A stretch of DNA of 64,000 nt from Ruficoccus amylovorans (GTDB taxonomy: Bacteria; Verrucomicrobiota; Verrucomicrobiia; Opitutales; Cerasicoccaceae), in contig NZ_JACHVB010000020.1 of the NCBI RefSeq assembly GCF_014230085.1, positions 186,001-250,000 of the forward strand. The letters run 5' to 3'. The translations under genes and the position numbers were made by a program. Under the pieces are notes generated by a model. The model did no database searches and was not told the origin of the DNA. It saw nothing but the letters and a program-made list of their open reading frames with translations. Positions 33,482 through 42,985 of this stretch are shown here, one piece after another (the first letter of the stretch is position 1; the number at the start of each line of letters is the position of its first letter).

Positions 33482-34831
33482 TCAGGTCAGCATATTCAGA
33501 AGGGGCTTCAGGCTGTCCTCACGGACAATCGCCACCAGTCGGTCACCGGGCAGGATCACGTCTTCGGGGCCGGGCATCTTGGCCTGAAACTTGTGCAGCA
33601 GCACGACGATGATAGCCCCGCGCGGCCAGGAAATATCGCGGATTTTCCGGCTCACGCACGGGCTGTCCGAGGAGACACGCAGCTCGATAATCTTGCCGCT
33701 GCGGTCCGGCAGGTTGGACAGTTCGGTGAATCGGTCCAGTGTCAGGTAGCGTAAAAGCTCCTCCATCGTGGCCTTGCGGGGGGCGACCGCCAGTTCGACG
33801 CCAAGGGTTTCCTTCAACTGGTCGAGCACGTCTTCGTAGTCGGGCTTATTGATGACGAGCTGGACGTGCCGGGCCCCGAGTTTGTTGGCCTGCAGGCACG
33901 TCATGATGTTGTCCTCGTCGTCCTTGGTGCAGGCCACGAAGTAGTCCACGCTGCCGACCTGCTCCTCTTCCATCAGGCGCAGGGAGGTGGCCGAACCGTT
34001 GATCACGGTCACGTGCGGGAAGCGCTCGGCCAGCGAGCGGCACAGCCGGGCGTCGTTCTCAATGATGCGGATCTTGAAACGCGGGTTTTTGAGCAGGCGC
34101 ACCAGGGCGATGGCCGTCTCGGACCCGCCGAAAAGTACCACACGGATATTATCGCCGAATTTTTCCGGCTCAAAATAGGGGCGCACCTTCATGAGCACAT
34201 CAGTGAGGCCGAAAAGGGTCAGCAGGTCGCCCGGCTCCAGCACGGAGTCCGCGTCCGGCACCTCGGTGTGCCCCTCGCGTTGGACCATGCCGATACGCAT
34301 GCCCGCGGGCAGGTGCAGCTCCTTGAGCGCTTTGCCGGTGAAGCGCGACTTGCGGGCGATGCGGAGTTGGTGCACCTCGATCTCGCCGCGGGCGAAGTTC
34401 TCCACCGCCACCCGGCCCGGATGGCGGATCGACTTGGCCAGCTCGACCGCACTGAGGGCCTCCGGATTGAGCAAAAAGTCGATCCCGAAGTGCAGTTGGT
34501 AGTTGACCAGAGAGTTGTCGCTGTAGGTCTGGTCGTGAATGCGGGCAATGGTTGAGCCCGCGCCGAGCGCCTTGGCCAGCGAGCAGGCAATGAGGTTCGT
34601 GCGGTCGTCACTGGTCATGGCCAGGAAAAAGTCGCAATCGCCCGCGCCCGCTTTTTGCAGCACGTGGGCCGAAGCGCCGTTGCCCTCGACGACCTTGACG
34701 TTGGCCGATTCGTCAACGTCCTGCGCGGTTGTCTCCGAAGTCTCGATCACCGTGACGTTGTGCCCGACATCACTCAGCGTTTGACTGAGAAAACGGCCCA
34801 CATCGCCAGCCCCTACCACCAATATCTTCAT
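33482..34831 (-). CDS. trkA: Trk potassium regulator TrkA
   Basis: A 449-aa TrkA with the duplicated layout: two RCK Rossmann domains (MKILVVGAGDVGRFLSQTL at the start and IRVVLFGGSETAIALVRLL near residue 230) each followed by a TrkA-C domain. The second Rossmann motif is GGSETA rather than GxGxxG, so the nucleotide site of the second half may be altered. It binds NAD(H) or ATP on the cytoplasmic face and gates TrkH. It is the first gene of the trkA-trkH unit. Confidence 0.96.
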   Translation of the reverse strand: MKILVVGAGDVGRFLSQTLSDVGHNVTVIETSETTAQDVDESANVKVVEGNGASAHVLQKAGAGDCDFFLAMTSDDRTNLIACSLAKALGAGSTIARIHDQTYSDNSLVNYQLHFGIDFLLNPEALSAVELAKSIRHPGRVAVENFARGEIEVHQLRIARKSRFTGKALKELHLPAGMRIGMVQREGHTEVPDADSVLEPGDLLTLFGLTDVLMKVRPYFEPEKFGDNIRVVLFGGSETAIALVRLLKNPRFKIRIIENDARLCRSLAERFPHVTVINGSATSLRLMEEEQVGSVDYFVACTKDDEDNIMTCLQANKLGARHVQLVINKPDYEDVLDQLKETLGVELAVAPRKATMEELLRYLTLDRFTELSNLPDRSGKIIELRVSSDSPCVSRKIRDISWPRGAIIVVLLHKFQAKMPGPEDVILPGDRLVAIVREDSLKPLLNMLT

Positions 34832-34996
34832 AATCGTGTCCTGACGGCTCCCCCGGTACGCATGAGCGTGGCGAGGTCATCCCTCTGCCTGGGGGCGCAG
34901 CCGCGTTGTAGCATATCCGGTTATCTTCGCCCATCCCCGGCCCTAATGAAAGCCTTTTTTACGCTCACGCCGGTGGGTTTCGGCCAGCGGATTCCA

Positions 34997-35026
34997 TCGA
35001 CAAGCGCCCCGTTTTTTACCTAAATA
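34997..35026 (+). promoter_or_regulatory. possible promoter of the purine nucleoside permease gene
   Basis: TCGACA (34997-35002) and TAAATA (35021-35026) are 18 bases apart. The first transcribed base would be at or next to the ATG at 35032. The -10 match is only three of six. Confidence 0.25.
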
Positions 35027-35031
35027 GGGCC

Positions 35032-36003
35032 ATGCCTGTTTCTCCCAAAGTCGTCCTTGTCACCATGTTTGAACCCCTTGGCCGCCCCGGCGAGATGTCG
35101 CTGTTCAAGGAGCGGCTGGACCTGTCCCCGGTCGAGCTGGCCGGGACCGGCCTGCGCGATGTCCACCTCGGGCACGACGGCCAAGTCCTCGCGCTGAGCA
35201 CCGGTGTGGGCACGGCCAACACCGCCATCTCACTCATGGCCCTGGGGCTGTGCCCGGAAATCGACACCTCGGAGAGTTTTTTCCTCATCGCGGGCATCGC
35301 CGGGGCCGACCCCACGGCGGCCACGCTCGGCACCCCGGTATGGGCCGACTGGTGTGTGGACGGCGACATCGCCTTCGAGATCGACGCCCGCGAAATCCCC
35401 GCCGGGTGGTCAACGGGCATCCTTCCGCTGGGGGCGCGTGAGCCCTTCGGCGCATCAAACTTCGCCCAGGCCGACATGGGGCGGCCCTACCAGGTTTTCG
35501 AGTTCAACCACGCGCTCGTACAGGCCGCCTTCGACCTGACCGCCGGGCTCGCGCTCGACACCTCCCCCGCCCACGCCGCCTACCTGGAAAAATTCCCCGA
35601 AAACTCCGCCGCCCGCCAAGCCCCCGGCGTCCTGCGGGGCGATTGCCTGAGCGCCGCCCGCTACTTCCACGGGGAGCGCGCCACCGCCTGGGCCCGCCAA
35701 TGGGTTTCCCACTGGACCGGCGGCCAGGGGCGTTTCGTCACCTGCGGGATGGAGGATTCGGGCACGCTCCACGCCCTCGCCGTGCTCGACGAACTCGGCC
35801 AGGCCAGCCGCAACCGTGCCCTGCTCCTGCGCACGGCCAGCAACTTTACCCAGCCCCCGCCCGGCGAACCGGCCAGCGAACATTTTTCTGACGAAAACAC
35901 CTTCCCGGCCTTCGATCTGGCCCTCGAAAACGGCACCCGTACCGCCTGCACTGTCATAGACGCCATCCTGGCCGACTGGCCCGAGTGGAACAGCCGGTTT
36001 TGA
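35032..36003 (+). CDS. purine nucleoside permease-like protein
   Basis: A 323-aa protein of the purine nucleoside permease family (NUP, related to Candida Nup), which shares its fold with nucleoside phosphorylases. It starts KVVLVTMFEPLGRPGEMSLF and contains LSTGVGTANTAISLMALG, FLIAGIAGADP and TCGMEDSGTLHALA. No membrane helix is evident, so despite the family name it looks like a soluble or periplasm-associated enzyme; no clear signal peptide is present. It lies upstream of purE-purK, which supports a link to purine metabolism. Confidence 0.85.
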   Translation: MPVSPKVVLVTMFEPLGRPGEMSLFKERLDLSPVELAGTGLRDVHLGHDGQVLALSTGVGTANTAISLMALGLCPEIDTSESFFLIAGIAGADPTAATLGTPVWADWCVDGDIAFEIDAREIPAGWSTGILPLGAREPFGASNFAQADMGRPYQVFEFNHALVQAAFDLTAGLALDTSPAHAAYLEKFPENSAARQAPGVLRGDCLSAARYFHGERATAWARQWVSHWTGGQGRFVTCGMEDSGTLHALAVLDELGQASRNRALLLRTASNFTQPPPGEPASEHFSDENTFPAFDLALENGTRTACTVIDAILADWPEWNSRF

Positions 36004-36105
36004 AGTTACTATCCCGGCCCATGTCTCACAAAAAAGCCCAGCCCTCCCCTCTGGAGCGCAAGCCGGGCTTGATAACTGCGCACAAGTGTCCACACTGACC
36101 AGCTT

Positions 36106-36621
36106 ATGGCGAAAAGTAAGCAAAGCGCGACGGCCCGGCCCGCCGTCGGAATCATCATGGGGAGCACCTCGGATTGGGAAACCATGCAGCACGCAGCCGA
36201 GACGCTGACCACGCTCGGCGTGCCCTTTGAGAAGGAAGTCGTCAGCGCCCACCGCACCCCGGAAAAACTTTACGATTACGCCAAAACCGCCGAGAAGCGC
36301 GGGCTCAATGTCATCATCGCCGGGGCCGGCGGCGCCGCCCACCTGCCCGGCATGACAGCCGCCATGACCACCCTGCCCGTCTTTGGCGTGCCCGTGCAGT
36401 CAAAGGCGCTCAGCGGTATGGACTCCCTGCTTTCCATCGTGCAGATGCCCGCCGGGATCCCGGTGCCGACGCTGGCTATCGGCCGGGCCGGGGCGATTAA
36501 TGCCGCCCTCAGCGCCGCCGCCGTCATCGCCCTTGGCGACGCCAAGGTCCGGCGCAAGCTCAAGGCCTTTCGCGACAAACAGACGGCCACCGTCATGGAA
36601 GCCGAACTGCCCGAGTCATGA
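36106..36621 (+). CDS. purE: N5-carboxyaminoimidazole ribonucleotide mutase PurE
   Basis: A 171-aa class I PurE. The motifs [48 protein letters not shown] and [12 protein letters not shown] are diagnostic and include the catalytic His in SAHR. It converts N5-CAIR to CAIR in purine synthesis. The last four bases overlap the purK start (ATGA), so the two are translationally coupled. The N-terminus ([13 protein letters not shown]) is a short polar extension. Confidence 0.97.
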   Translation: MAKSKQSATARPAVGIIMGSTSDWETMQHAAETLTTLGVPFEKEVVSAHRTPEKLYDYAKTAEKRGLNVIIAGAGGAAHLPGMTAAMTTLPVFGVPVQSKALSGMDSLLSIVQMPAGIPVPTLAIGRAGAINAALSAAAVIALGDAKVRRKLKAFRDKQTATVMEAELPES

Positions 36622-37757
36622 TCGAGCCCGGAGCGACCATCGGAATCATGGGCGGCGGGCAACTCGGCCGCATGTCCATCCTGGCTGGACGGCAGCTTGG
36701 CTACCGTTTCCGCGTCTTCGAGCCTAACCCCGGCTGCGCTGCCGGGATGGTGGCCGACGCCGAGATCAACGCCCCCTATACCGATGAGGACGCACTCCTG
36801 CGCTTCACCGAGGGGCTGGAGGCGGTGACTTTCGAGTTCGAGAACGTCCCGGCCGAGCCGCTGGCTGTGCTCGCCGCCGCCGCCCCCGTACGCCCGAAGC
36901 CCGAGGTGCTCTACGTTTGCCAGAACCGCCGCCGCGAAAAGGAGTTCCTCTCCGGGCACGGCTTCCCCTGCGCCCCGTTCCGCGTGGTGGACGGACCTGA
37001 ATCGCTGGCCGAAGCCGTCGGCACGATCGGCTTTCCCTGCGTGCTCAAGACCGCTGACTTCGGCTACGACGGCAAGGGCCAGGTCAAGCTGACCGCCGAG
37101 AAAGACTGGACGCAGGTCTGGCAGGATTTTGACGCTCCGCTGGGGGTGCTGGAAAGCTGGATCCCTTTTACCGCCGAGTGCTCGATCATCGCGGCCCGGA
37201 CGCCGGAAGGGCGCATCCGGTGCTTCCCGCTGGCCGAGAATATCCACCGCAACCACATCCTGCACATGACCATCGCCCCGGCCCGCCTGAGCGAACAGGT
37301 CCACGAGCGGGCGGAGGAACTGGCCCGCGACATCGCCGAAGCCCTCGGCGTGGAGGGGCTGGTCGCGGTCGAGCTTTTTGTGACCGACAAGGACGAACTG
37401 CTCGTCAACGAGCTGGCCCCCCGCCCCCACAACAGCGGTCACCACACCATCGATGCCTGCGTGACGAGTCAGTTCGAGCAGCACATCCGCGCCGTCTGCG
37501 GGCTGCCGCTGGGGGCCACCACCCTTCACACGCCCGCTGTCATGGTTAACCTCCTTGGCGATGTCTGGCCCGAAGGCCGCTCCCCCGACTGGGATCGCCT
37601 GCTGCGCAACCCGCGCCTCAAGCTCCACCTCTACGACAAGGGCGAGCCCCGGCCCGGCCGCAAGATGGGCCACTTCACCCTCCTGGGCCAGGACGGCGAG
37701 CCCCCCGTTGACGAGGCCGAAGCCATCTTTCAGGATCTCTCGCGGGCCGGAGTATAA
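36618..37757 (+). CDS. purK: N5-carboxyaminoimidazole ribonucleotide synthase PurK
   Basis: A 379-aa ATP-grasp enzyme: biotin-carboxylase-like N domain ([21 protein letters not shown]), ATP-grasp centre ([17 protein letters not shown]) and C-terminal [18 protein letters not shown] with the metal ligands. It uses ATP and bicarbonate to make N5-CAIR from AIR, the substrate of PurE encoded just upstream. The length is typical. Confidence 0.97.
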   Translation: MIEPGATIGIMGGGQLGRMSILAGRQLGYRFRVFEPNPGCAAGMVADAEINAPYTDEDALLRFTEGLEAVTFEFENVPAEPLAVLAAAAPVRPKPEVLYVCQNRRREKEFLSGHGFPCAPFRVVDGPESLAEAVGTIGFPCVLKTADFGYDGKGQVKLTAEKDWTQVWQDFDAPLGVLESWIPFTAECSIIAARTPEGRIRCFPLAENIHRNHILHMTIAPARLSEQVHERAEELARDIAEALGVEGLVAVELFVTDKDELLVNELAPRPHNSGHHTIDACVTSQFEQHIRAVCGLPLGATTLHTPAVMVNLLGDVWPEGRSPDWDRLLRNPRLKLHLYDKGEPRPGRKMGHFTLLGQDGEPPVDEAEAIFQDLSRAGV

Positions 37758-37896
37758 ACCACAGAACGCTTTCGCCTTTGCCAGCCCATGTGGGACCAGC
37801 AACGCTCCCGGATTCCTACATGTCAGAAAGGCTGGCTAGCGCGAGAAATTGCTTTGCGTGGCGGAGATTTTTGCGGCAAGATAGTTAACTGCGACG

Positions 37897-39057
37897 ATGA
37901 CCTATTTTGACAACAACGCGACGACTCCGCTGGACCCTGTGGCCGAAAAGGCCTGGCTGGAAGCCAGCCGCGAGTCCTGGCAAAACCCGTCCAGCCCCTA
38001 CAGCTCGGCCGCCCGCGCCCACAACAGGCTGGAAGACGCCCGCGAACGGCTGGCCCGGCTGATGGACGCCGACCCGAAGCAGATCGTCTTCAACTCGGGC
38101 GCGACCGAGGGCAACAACGCACTTTTCCAGTTTTTCCAGCGCTTCGACCCACAGGGCCGGGTCGTGGTTTCCGCCGTCGAGCACCCCTGCGTGCTGGCGA
38201 GCGCCCGCTACTGCTTCCCCAATCAGTGCGAGATCCTCCCGGTCAACGCGCAGGGCGTGGTGGATATTTCCGGGCTGGAAAACCTGCTCAAAAATGGCGG
38301 CATCGCCCTGGTCTCCATCATGGCGGCCAACAACGAGACGGGCGTCCTCCAGCCTTGGCCGGAAGTGGTCAAACTCTGCCGCAAGTGGAGTGTCCCCTGC
38401 CACCTCGACGCCGCCCAGTGGATCGGCAAGCGCACCTGCGCGGGCATGGGCCGGGCGGACTTCGTGACCGGCTGCGCGCACAAGTTCGGCGGCCCCAAGG
38501 GGGTCGGATTCATTAAAATTTCCGAGACTTACAACGATTTTCAGTGCTTCCACGGGGGCGGTCAGGAGGACGGCCACCGTGCCGGGACCGAGAACGTGCC
38601 CGGCATCCTCGCCATGGTCGCACAGCTTGAGGAGCGCGAACGCCGCATGGAGGAAACCGCCACCGCCTGGGTGGTGGGCCGACAGGTCTTCGAGCACCGG
38701 ATCAAGGAACTGGTGCCCGGAACGCGCGTCGTCGGCGAAAAAGCCGATCGCCTCGGCAACACCGCCTGCCTGATCATGCCGCGCTTCCCCAACGCCCGCT
38801 GGGTTGCTCAACTCGACCGCCTCGGCTTCGCCGTCGGACGCGGTTCGGCCTGCGGCACCGGCAAGGCCGCTCCCTCGTACGTGCTGGCCGCGCTTGGGCT
38901 CAGCGGCGAAGAGGCCAAGCGTGCCGTGCGCGTCAGCGCCGGCTGGGACACCACGCCGGACGACTGGCGCGGCCTGGCCGATGCCTTTGCCACCGCCTGG
39001 AAAAAGCTCCGCGCCGAGCAGCAAACGCCCACCACCGCCACGGTGATTTCGATCTAG
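37897..39057 (+). CDS. cysteine desulfurase, NifS/IscS family
   Basis: A 386-aa class V aminotransferase-fold enzyme. It begins TYFDNNATTPLDP, has the PLP-binding Lys in CAHKFGGPKGVGF and the catalytic Cys in GRGSACGTGKAAPS. It transfers sulfur from cysteine to a protein persulfide for iron-sulfur or thio-cofactor assembly. No iscU or iscR lies beside it. The active loop GSACGTG differs from the IscS SSACTSA type, so the partner acceptor is uncertain. Confidence 0.93.
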   Translation: MTYFDNNATTPLDPVAEKAWLEASRESWQNPSSPYSSAARAHNRLEDARERLARLMDADPKQIVFNSGATEGNNALFQFFQRFDPQGRVVVSAVEHPCVLASARYCFPNQCEILPVNAQGVVDISGLENLLKNGGIALVSIMAANNETGVLQPWPEVVKLCRKWSVPCHLDAAQWIGKRTCAGMGRADFVTGCAHKFGGPKGVGFIKISETYNDFQCFHGGGQEDGHRAGTENVPGILAMVAQLEERERRMEETATAWVVGRQVFEHRIKELVPGTRVVGEKADRLGNTACLIMPRFPNARWVAQLDRLGFAVGRGSACGTGKAAPSYVLAALGLSGEEAKRAVRVSAGWDTTPDDWRGLADAFATAWKKLRAEQQTPTTATVISI

Positions 39058-39097
39058 CGCTGGTTACTCCGCTTTGAGGCACTTATGATGTTGCTCC

Positions 39098-39124
39098 CGC
39101 GAAGCCACGCGAAGGAACGCGAAG
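39098..39124. repeat. 10-bp periodic repeat CGCGAAG, three units
   Basis: CGCGAAG occurs three times at 10-base spacing (separated by CCA and GAA) in the gap between the cysteine desulfurase gene and recF. The same array is found at 55709-55735. Too short for CRISPR; it looks like a dispersed small repeat. Confidence 0.6.
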
Positions 39125-39161
39125 GCGCTTCAGAGTTCCGGCTGTTACTCCTTCCTCCGGC

Positions 39162-40397
39162 ATGAAGCTGCTTCGGCTCAACGCGGAGAATTTCCGCAAC
39201 ATCGAACTGGCGTCCCTGCGCTTCGAGAAGGCGAGCACGTTCCTGCTCGGGCGCAACGGGCAAGGCAAAACGAATCTGCTGGAAGCCGCCGGTATGGTCA
39301 CGGCGTTGCGCTCATTCCGCACCAGCGAGGCGCGTTCGCTGATCCGTCACGGGCAGCGGCAGGCACGGCTCTTTCTGGAGTGTGAACGCGAGGGCGAAGG
39401 AGCCGCCGAGATCACGCTCAGCTTCGCCAGCGCGGGCAAGCAGATCACCTGCGACGGCGAAAACGTCACCCGTCTGGCCGACTTCATCGGGCGCTTCCCC
39501 ACCGTGACGCTTTCCTCGGAGGACATCCAGCTCATCCGGGGTGGCCCCGCCCTGCGCCGCCGCTTTCTGGACCTGACGCTTTCAGCCATGCGGCCCGATT
39601 ACTTTGAGGCGCTGCGCCGCTACCACCGGGCACTGAAGGAACGCAACAGCCTGCTCAAAAGCGGGCAGGGGCCGCGCGCCGAGGCCGAGCTGTCCGCCTT
39701 TGACAAGGCCCTCGCCCCCGCTGCCGTCACCGTCTGTCACCTGCGCCGCGAGGGCGTAGAAGTCTTGACCAAACACCTGTGCGCGGCATATGCGATCATC
39801 AGCGAAGGAGCCGAGGAGCCGGAGCTGCGCTACCGCCCGGAATCCGGCATGGACTCCCCGGAAACCGCCCTGAAAACGCTTCGCGAGAGCCGGGCGGCGG
39901 ACTTCGCGCTCAAATCCACTCAACGCGGTCCCCACCGCGACGACCTCGGGCTTTACGTGGCCGGCAAGCGTGCGCGCGACTACGCCTCCGAGGGGCAGCA
40001 ACGCTCGTACGTGGTCAGCCTGCGGCTGGCGCAGATGACCTGCTTTGAGGAAAGCTCGGGCGTGGCCCCGGTCATCCTGGCCGACGACGTGCTGGGCGAA
40101 CTCGACCCCGTCCGCCGCCAGCGCTTCTGGGGCGCGGTCGGGGCGGACCGGCAGATCATCGCCACCGGAACCGAGCCGCCCCCGCCGGGTGAGCGAGAAT
40201 GGGACATCCTGCGGGTGGACGCGGGCACTTTTTCACGGGAGTCAGAGATGGCCCCGGACGCGGTTCAGGACGAAACTGCTGCCGCTTCACCCACCCGCGC
40301 AGAGCAGGCTCCTGCCCGCCAGGAAGCACCGGCCTCACAACCGCCAAGCACACCCGGCGCGGACGGCCCTGAAGCCGAGGCGAGACCCGACCGATGA
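39162..40397 (+). CDS. recF: DNA replication and repair protein RecF
   Basis: A 411-aa RecF. Walker A is LLGRNGQGKTNLLEA, the signature motif is in DYASEGQQRSYVVSLRLAQM and Walker B in APVILADDVLGELD. It loads RecA at gaps with RecO and RecR. Compared with the usual 360-370 aa it has an extra tail of about 50 residues rich in Ala, Pro and Glu (from about residue 357), probably disordered. The last four bases overlap the start of the TauE-like exporter gene. It is not beside dnaA or dnaN here. Confidence 0.93.
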   Translation: MKLLRLNAENFRNIELASLRFEKASTFLLGRNGQGKTNLLEAAGMVTALRSFRTSEARSLIRHGQRQARLFLECEREGEGAAEITLSFASAGKQITCDGENVTRLADFIGRFPTVTLSSEDIQLIRGGPALRRRFLDLTLSAMRPDYFEALRRYHRALKERNSLLKSGQGPRAEAELSAFDKALAPAAVTVCHLRREGVEVLTKHLCAAYAIISEGAEEPELRYRPESGMDSPETALKTLRESRAADFALKSTQRGPHRDDLGLYVAGKRARDYASEGQQRSYVVSLRLAQMTCFEESSGVAPVILADDVLGELDPVRRQRFWGAVGADRQIIATGTEPPPPGEREWDILRVDAGTFSRESEMAPDAVQDETAAASPTRAEQAPARQEAPASQPPSTPGADGPEAEARPDR

Positions 40398-41158
40398 GCC
40401 TGGCCGACCTGACACTTCAGCAGTGGATTTGCGGGCTGCTCGGGGCGCTGTGCATCGGCTTTGGCAAGGGTGGCCTGCCCGGCCTGGGTAATCTCGCCAT
40501 CTGGTTTTTCGCGATGGCTTTTGAGCCGAAGCAATCGGTCGGGATTCTCCTCCCGGCCCTGATCTGCGGCGATATCGTGGCCGTGCTGGTTTACCGTAAG
40601 CACGCGGACTTTCGCTATGTACGGCGGTTGCTGCCCTGGAGCATGCTCGGAGTGGTGATCGGATTTTTCCTTTTCAACCGGATTCCAGGCGATGTTTTTT
40701 CCGTCGTCATCGGCGGGATGCTGCTGGCCATGACCGGGGTGCACTTCCTGCGGCAATGGCTGCTGCGCAAACGGGCCGAAGGCGCCGAAGACCCGATCCC
40801 GCACAAGCCGTGGTTCATCGGCGGGACGGGTATCGCGGGCGGGGTGGCGACCATGCTCGCCAATGCCGCCGGGCCGATCGCCTCCTTTTACTTCATGGCT
40901 ATCCGGCTCCCGAAAATGGCCTTCATCGGGACATCGGCCTGGTTCTTTTTCCTCATCAATATTTTCAAGCTTCCGTTCCAGTCCGCTGCCGGGAACCTCA
41001 CACTGCTCTCGCTCCAGATCAGCCTGGTCTTCGGCGCAGCGGCCATCGTCTGCGGGCTGATCGCCCCGAAAGTGGTGCGCTACATCCCGCAACGCTATTA
41101 CAGCGCCTGCATCTGGACGGTCATCATCTTCGCCGCCATCTCGCTGATTGTTGGGTAG
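40394..41158 (+). CDS. TauE/SafE-family membrane exporter
   Basis: A 254-aa membrane protein with about eight helices of the TauE/SafE (DUF81) family. The paired family motifs appear as GFGKGGLPGLGNL in the first repeat and GIAGGVATMLANAAGPI in the second. Members move sulfite, sulfonates or other organic anions. The overlap with recF (ATGA) suggests only co-transcription. Nothing nearby reveals the substrate, although a cysteine desulfurase lies two genes upstream. Confidence 0.9.
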   Translation: MSLADLTLQQWICGLLGALCIGFGKGGLPGLGNLAIWFFAMAFEPKQSVGILLPALICGDIVAVLVYRKHADFRYVRRLLPWSMLGVVIGFFLFNRIPGDVFSVVIGGMLLAMTGVHFLRQWLLRKRAEGAEDPIPHKPWFIGGTGIAGGVATMLANAAGPIASFYFMAIRLPKMAFIGTSAWFFFLINIFKLPFQSAAGNLTLLSLQISLVFGAAAIVCGLIAPKVVRYIPQRYYSACIWTVIIFAAISLIVG

Positions 41159-41186
41159 TGTGGTGTCAGTTTAGTCTTTTCCATCA

Positions 41187-41212
41187 GTATTGGGGGACAT
41201 AGCCCCCAATAC
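41187..41212. terminator. bidirectional terminator between convergent genes
   Basis: GTATTGGGGG and CCCCCAATAC form a 10-bp stem with the loop ACATAG, followed by TTTTAGC on the plus strand. It sits between the rightward TauE-like gene and the leftward 150-aa gene, as expected for a shared terminator. Confidence 0.65.
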
Positions 41213-41240
41213 TTTTAGCAAGAACCAGGCGAACGGGACG

Positions 41241-41693
41241 CTAGAACTTACCGCTCGCGTCCATCGGCAGCTTGTTGTCTGTGGTGACGAGCAGAATCGG
41301 CTCCTTGGTCTTGATCCAGACGTTGTTCTCCTTGGTGAACTTCGCGGTGACGACTTCGCAGATTTCACCAATGGACTGCACCGGGATACGGCGGCCCTTG
41401 GGCGAGGCGTTGTAGGCGTAGCCAGATTTGATCAGCCGCTCGTTGGCCACGTAGGGGCTGTCCTCCTCGGGGATTTGCAGCACCCAGCCAGTCATGTTTT
41501 GCCCGGCCAGCTTGCCCTCGGGGTCGGAGACCATCATCACGAACTGCTTCTTGAGGGGCGGCGGCTTCTCCTCGTCCTCGACCATGGCGGCCATTTCCAC
41601 GTTGATATCATCAATAATCTGCGAGACCTGGCGCACGTCCAGTTCGTTGCGCTGCAGGACCAGCTTGACAAGTTCGAGATCGACTTTGGGCAT
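41241..41693 (-). CDS. hypothetical protein, 150 aa
   Basis: A soluble protein starting MPKVDLELVKLVLQRNELD. A helical N-terminal 40 residues is followed by a mixed alpha/beta region (KKQFVMMVSDPEGKLAG, TGWVLQIPEEDSPY, KTKEPILLVTTD). I do not recognise a family. The longer open frame that begins at 42026 runs through a hairpin-rich spacer and into the neighbouring oxidoreductase gene, so the ATG at 41693 is the likely start. It is downstream of the Gfo/Idh/MocA gene on the same strand. Confidence 0.7.
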   Translation of the reverse strand: MPKVDLELVKLVLQRNELDVRQVSQIIDDINVEMAAMVEDEEKPPPLKKQFVMMVSDPEGKLAGQNMTGWVLQIPEEDSPYVANERLIKSGYAYNASPKGRRIPVQSIGEICEVVTAKFTKENNVWIKTKEPILLVTTDNKLPMDASGKF

Positions 41694-41740
41694 AGCCGCC
41701 AATCCAAAGACCAAACTCCCGCCCCTGGCAAAGGTTTTTT

Positions 41741-41796
41741 GCGGAGTGCCTCCGCTGGCAGTGAGGGGGTGCCCCCTGCGCGGCCAGAAAGGCCGC
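41741..41796 (-). repeat. three-hairpin chain after the Gfo/Idh/MocA gene
   Basis: GCGGAG-TGC-CTCCGC (41741-41755), AGGGGG-TG-CCCCCT (41764-41777) and GCGGCC-AGAAA-GGCCGC (41780-41796) lie between two leftward genes. The last has the same AGAAA loop as the hairpin after mgtE at 2529-2545. Confidence 0.6.
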
Positions 41797-41878
41797 TCCC
41801 CCCGGACATGGTCAGTCAGGATTTTATCTATAAGCCCAAAATCCAGACGGAGAATAACCGTTGGCCGCCCGAGCGGCT

Positions 41879-42922
41879 TTACCAGGCCACGCGGCGACCT
41901 TCGTTCGTCCAGGACTCCCAAACACGCTCGGTGAAACGCATGTAGCGCAGGCCGTCCGCGAAGCTGGTGCGCGTCACCGGGGCGCCTTCGCGGATGGAGG
42001 CCACAAAGTCCGCCTCGACCTGCCATTTACCTTCGTTGAGCGGCGCAACGGGCGAAGTCTCCTCGCCGCCCTGCCCCACCCGGCTGCGGAAAAGGCTCTG
42101 GGTGGAAAGGTCGTAGCGCAGGCTGGCGCGGTCGCCGTCCAGGCGCATGCCCCAGTAGTTCGCGCCGGTGGCGACGGAGCTGAACGTCATGACGAGTTGA
42201 AAGCCCTCGGCGTAACCGGCCACGACATTGAGCGTGTCGGGGATATCGACCGTCTGGAGTTGGCCGGTCTCGACATTGAGGCGTTCCGAGGTGTAAATCG
42301 CGCCCGTGGCCTGCACCCAGACCGGGTCGAGGCCGCCGAGCCAGCGCTGAACCGTCTCGTAGTGGATGCCCATCGTCATGATATTTTTACCGCTGAGCTC
42401 CCCGTCCTGACGCCAGGTGATGGCTGCCGCCGGATCGGAAGCGCCCGCTGTCAGGTGGGCGACACGGATCTCGCGCAGGCTGCCGAGTTCTCCGCTGCCG
42501 AGCAGGTCAGTCACGGTGGCGTCGTACTTGAAGGAAAAGGGCGCGGGCACGATCTGGGCCACCAGTTCCGGGTGCTTGTGCGCGGCGCGAAACATCGCGG
42601 TCGCCTCCTCCAGGTCGCAGGCCATGCGGGCCTCGGTCAGGACGTGCTTGCCCGCCTCCAGCGCGGCAACCGTCACCTCGGCGTGCATATACGGCCAGGT
42701 GCCGATGCAGATGGCGTCCACTTCGGGGTCGGCCACCACGTCGCGCCAGTCAGCAGCGGTACGGGCAATGCCAAACTCCTTGGCCACCTTTTGCGAGGAG
42801 GCCGCGCTGCGGTTGCAGACGACGGCGAGTTCGACGCCTTCGATGGCCTGAAAGCCGGGAATGTGCATGGAGCGGGTGTTGCCACCCGCACCGATAAAGC
42901 CGATGCGCAGAGATTGGGTCAT
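41879..42922 (-). CDS. Gfo/Idh/MocA-family oxidoreductase
   Basis: A 347-aa NAD(P)-dependent oxidoreductase. The N-terminal Rossmann fold begins LRIGFIGAGGNTRSMHIPGF, continues with DAICIGTWPYMHAEVTVAALEAGKHVLTEARMA (the EKP-type Lys is replaced by EAR) and a C-terminal sheet domain carries the ITMGIHYETVQRW segment. Substrates of this family are sugars, inositols or their acids. The replaced catalytic Lys is worth noting and may mean altered chemistry. No partner sugar genes adjoin it. Confidence 0.9.
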   Translation of the reverse strand: MTQSLRIGFIGAGGNTRSMHIPGFQAIEGVELAVVCNRSAASSQKVAKEFGIARTAADWRDVVADPEVDAICIGTWPYMHAEVTVAALEAGKHVLTEARMACDLEEATAMFRAAHKHPELVAQIVPAPFSFKYDATVTDLLGSGELGSLREIRVAHLTAGASDPAAAITWRQDGELSGKNIMTMGIHYETVQRWLGGLDPVWVQATGAIYTSERLNVETGQLQTVDIPDTLNVVAGYAEGFQLVMTFSSVATGANYWGMRLDGDRASLRYDLSTQSLFRSRVGQGGEETSPVAPLNEGKWQVEADFVASIREGAPVTRTSFADGLRYMRFTERVWESWTNEGRRVAW

Positions 42923-42985
42923 GGGGATGGGAATAAAGGGTTAAAGTGCTGGATGGTCAAATGGTTGAGGCCAATCAGAAGAAGA

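Noticed and set aside
36022-36073. Hairpin AAGCCC / GGGCTT as terminator of the purine permease gene
   Set aside because: The stem is only six base pairs with a long loop, and the A-run precedes it on the coding strand, so it would work only in the leftward direction, where there is no gene.
36021-36098. 25-codon upstream frame before purE
   Set aside because: The peptide (MSHKKAQPSPLERKPG and so on) shows no regulatory codon pattern and no clear ribosome site. A chance frame cannot be excluded.
39098-39124. Possible CRISPR-like array (CGCGAAG units)
   Set aside because: Three 7-base units with 3-base spacers are far too short, and no cas genes are present. It is a dispersed micro-repeat.
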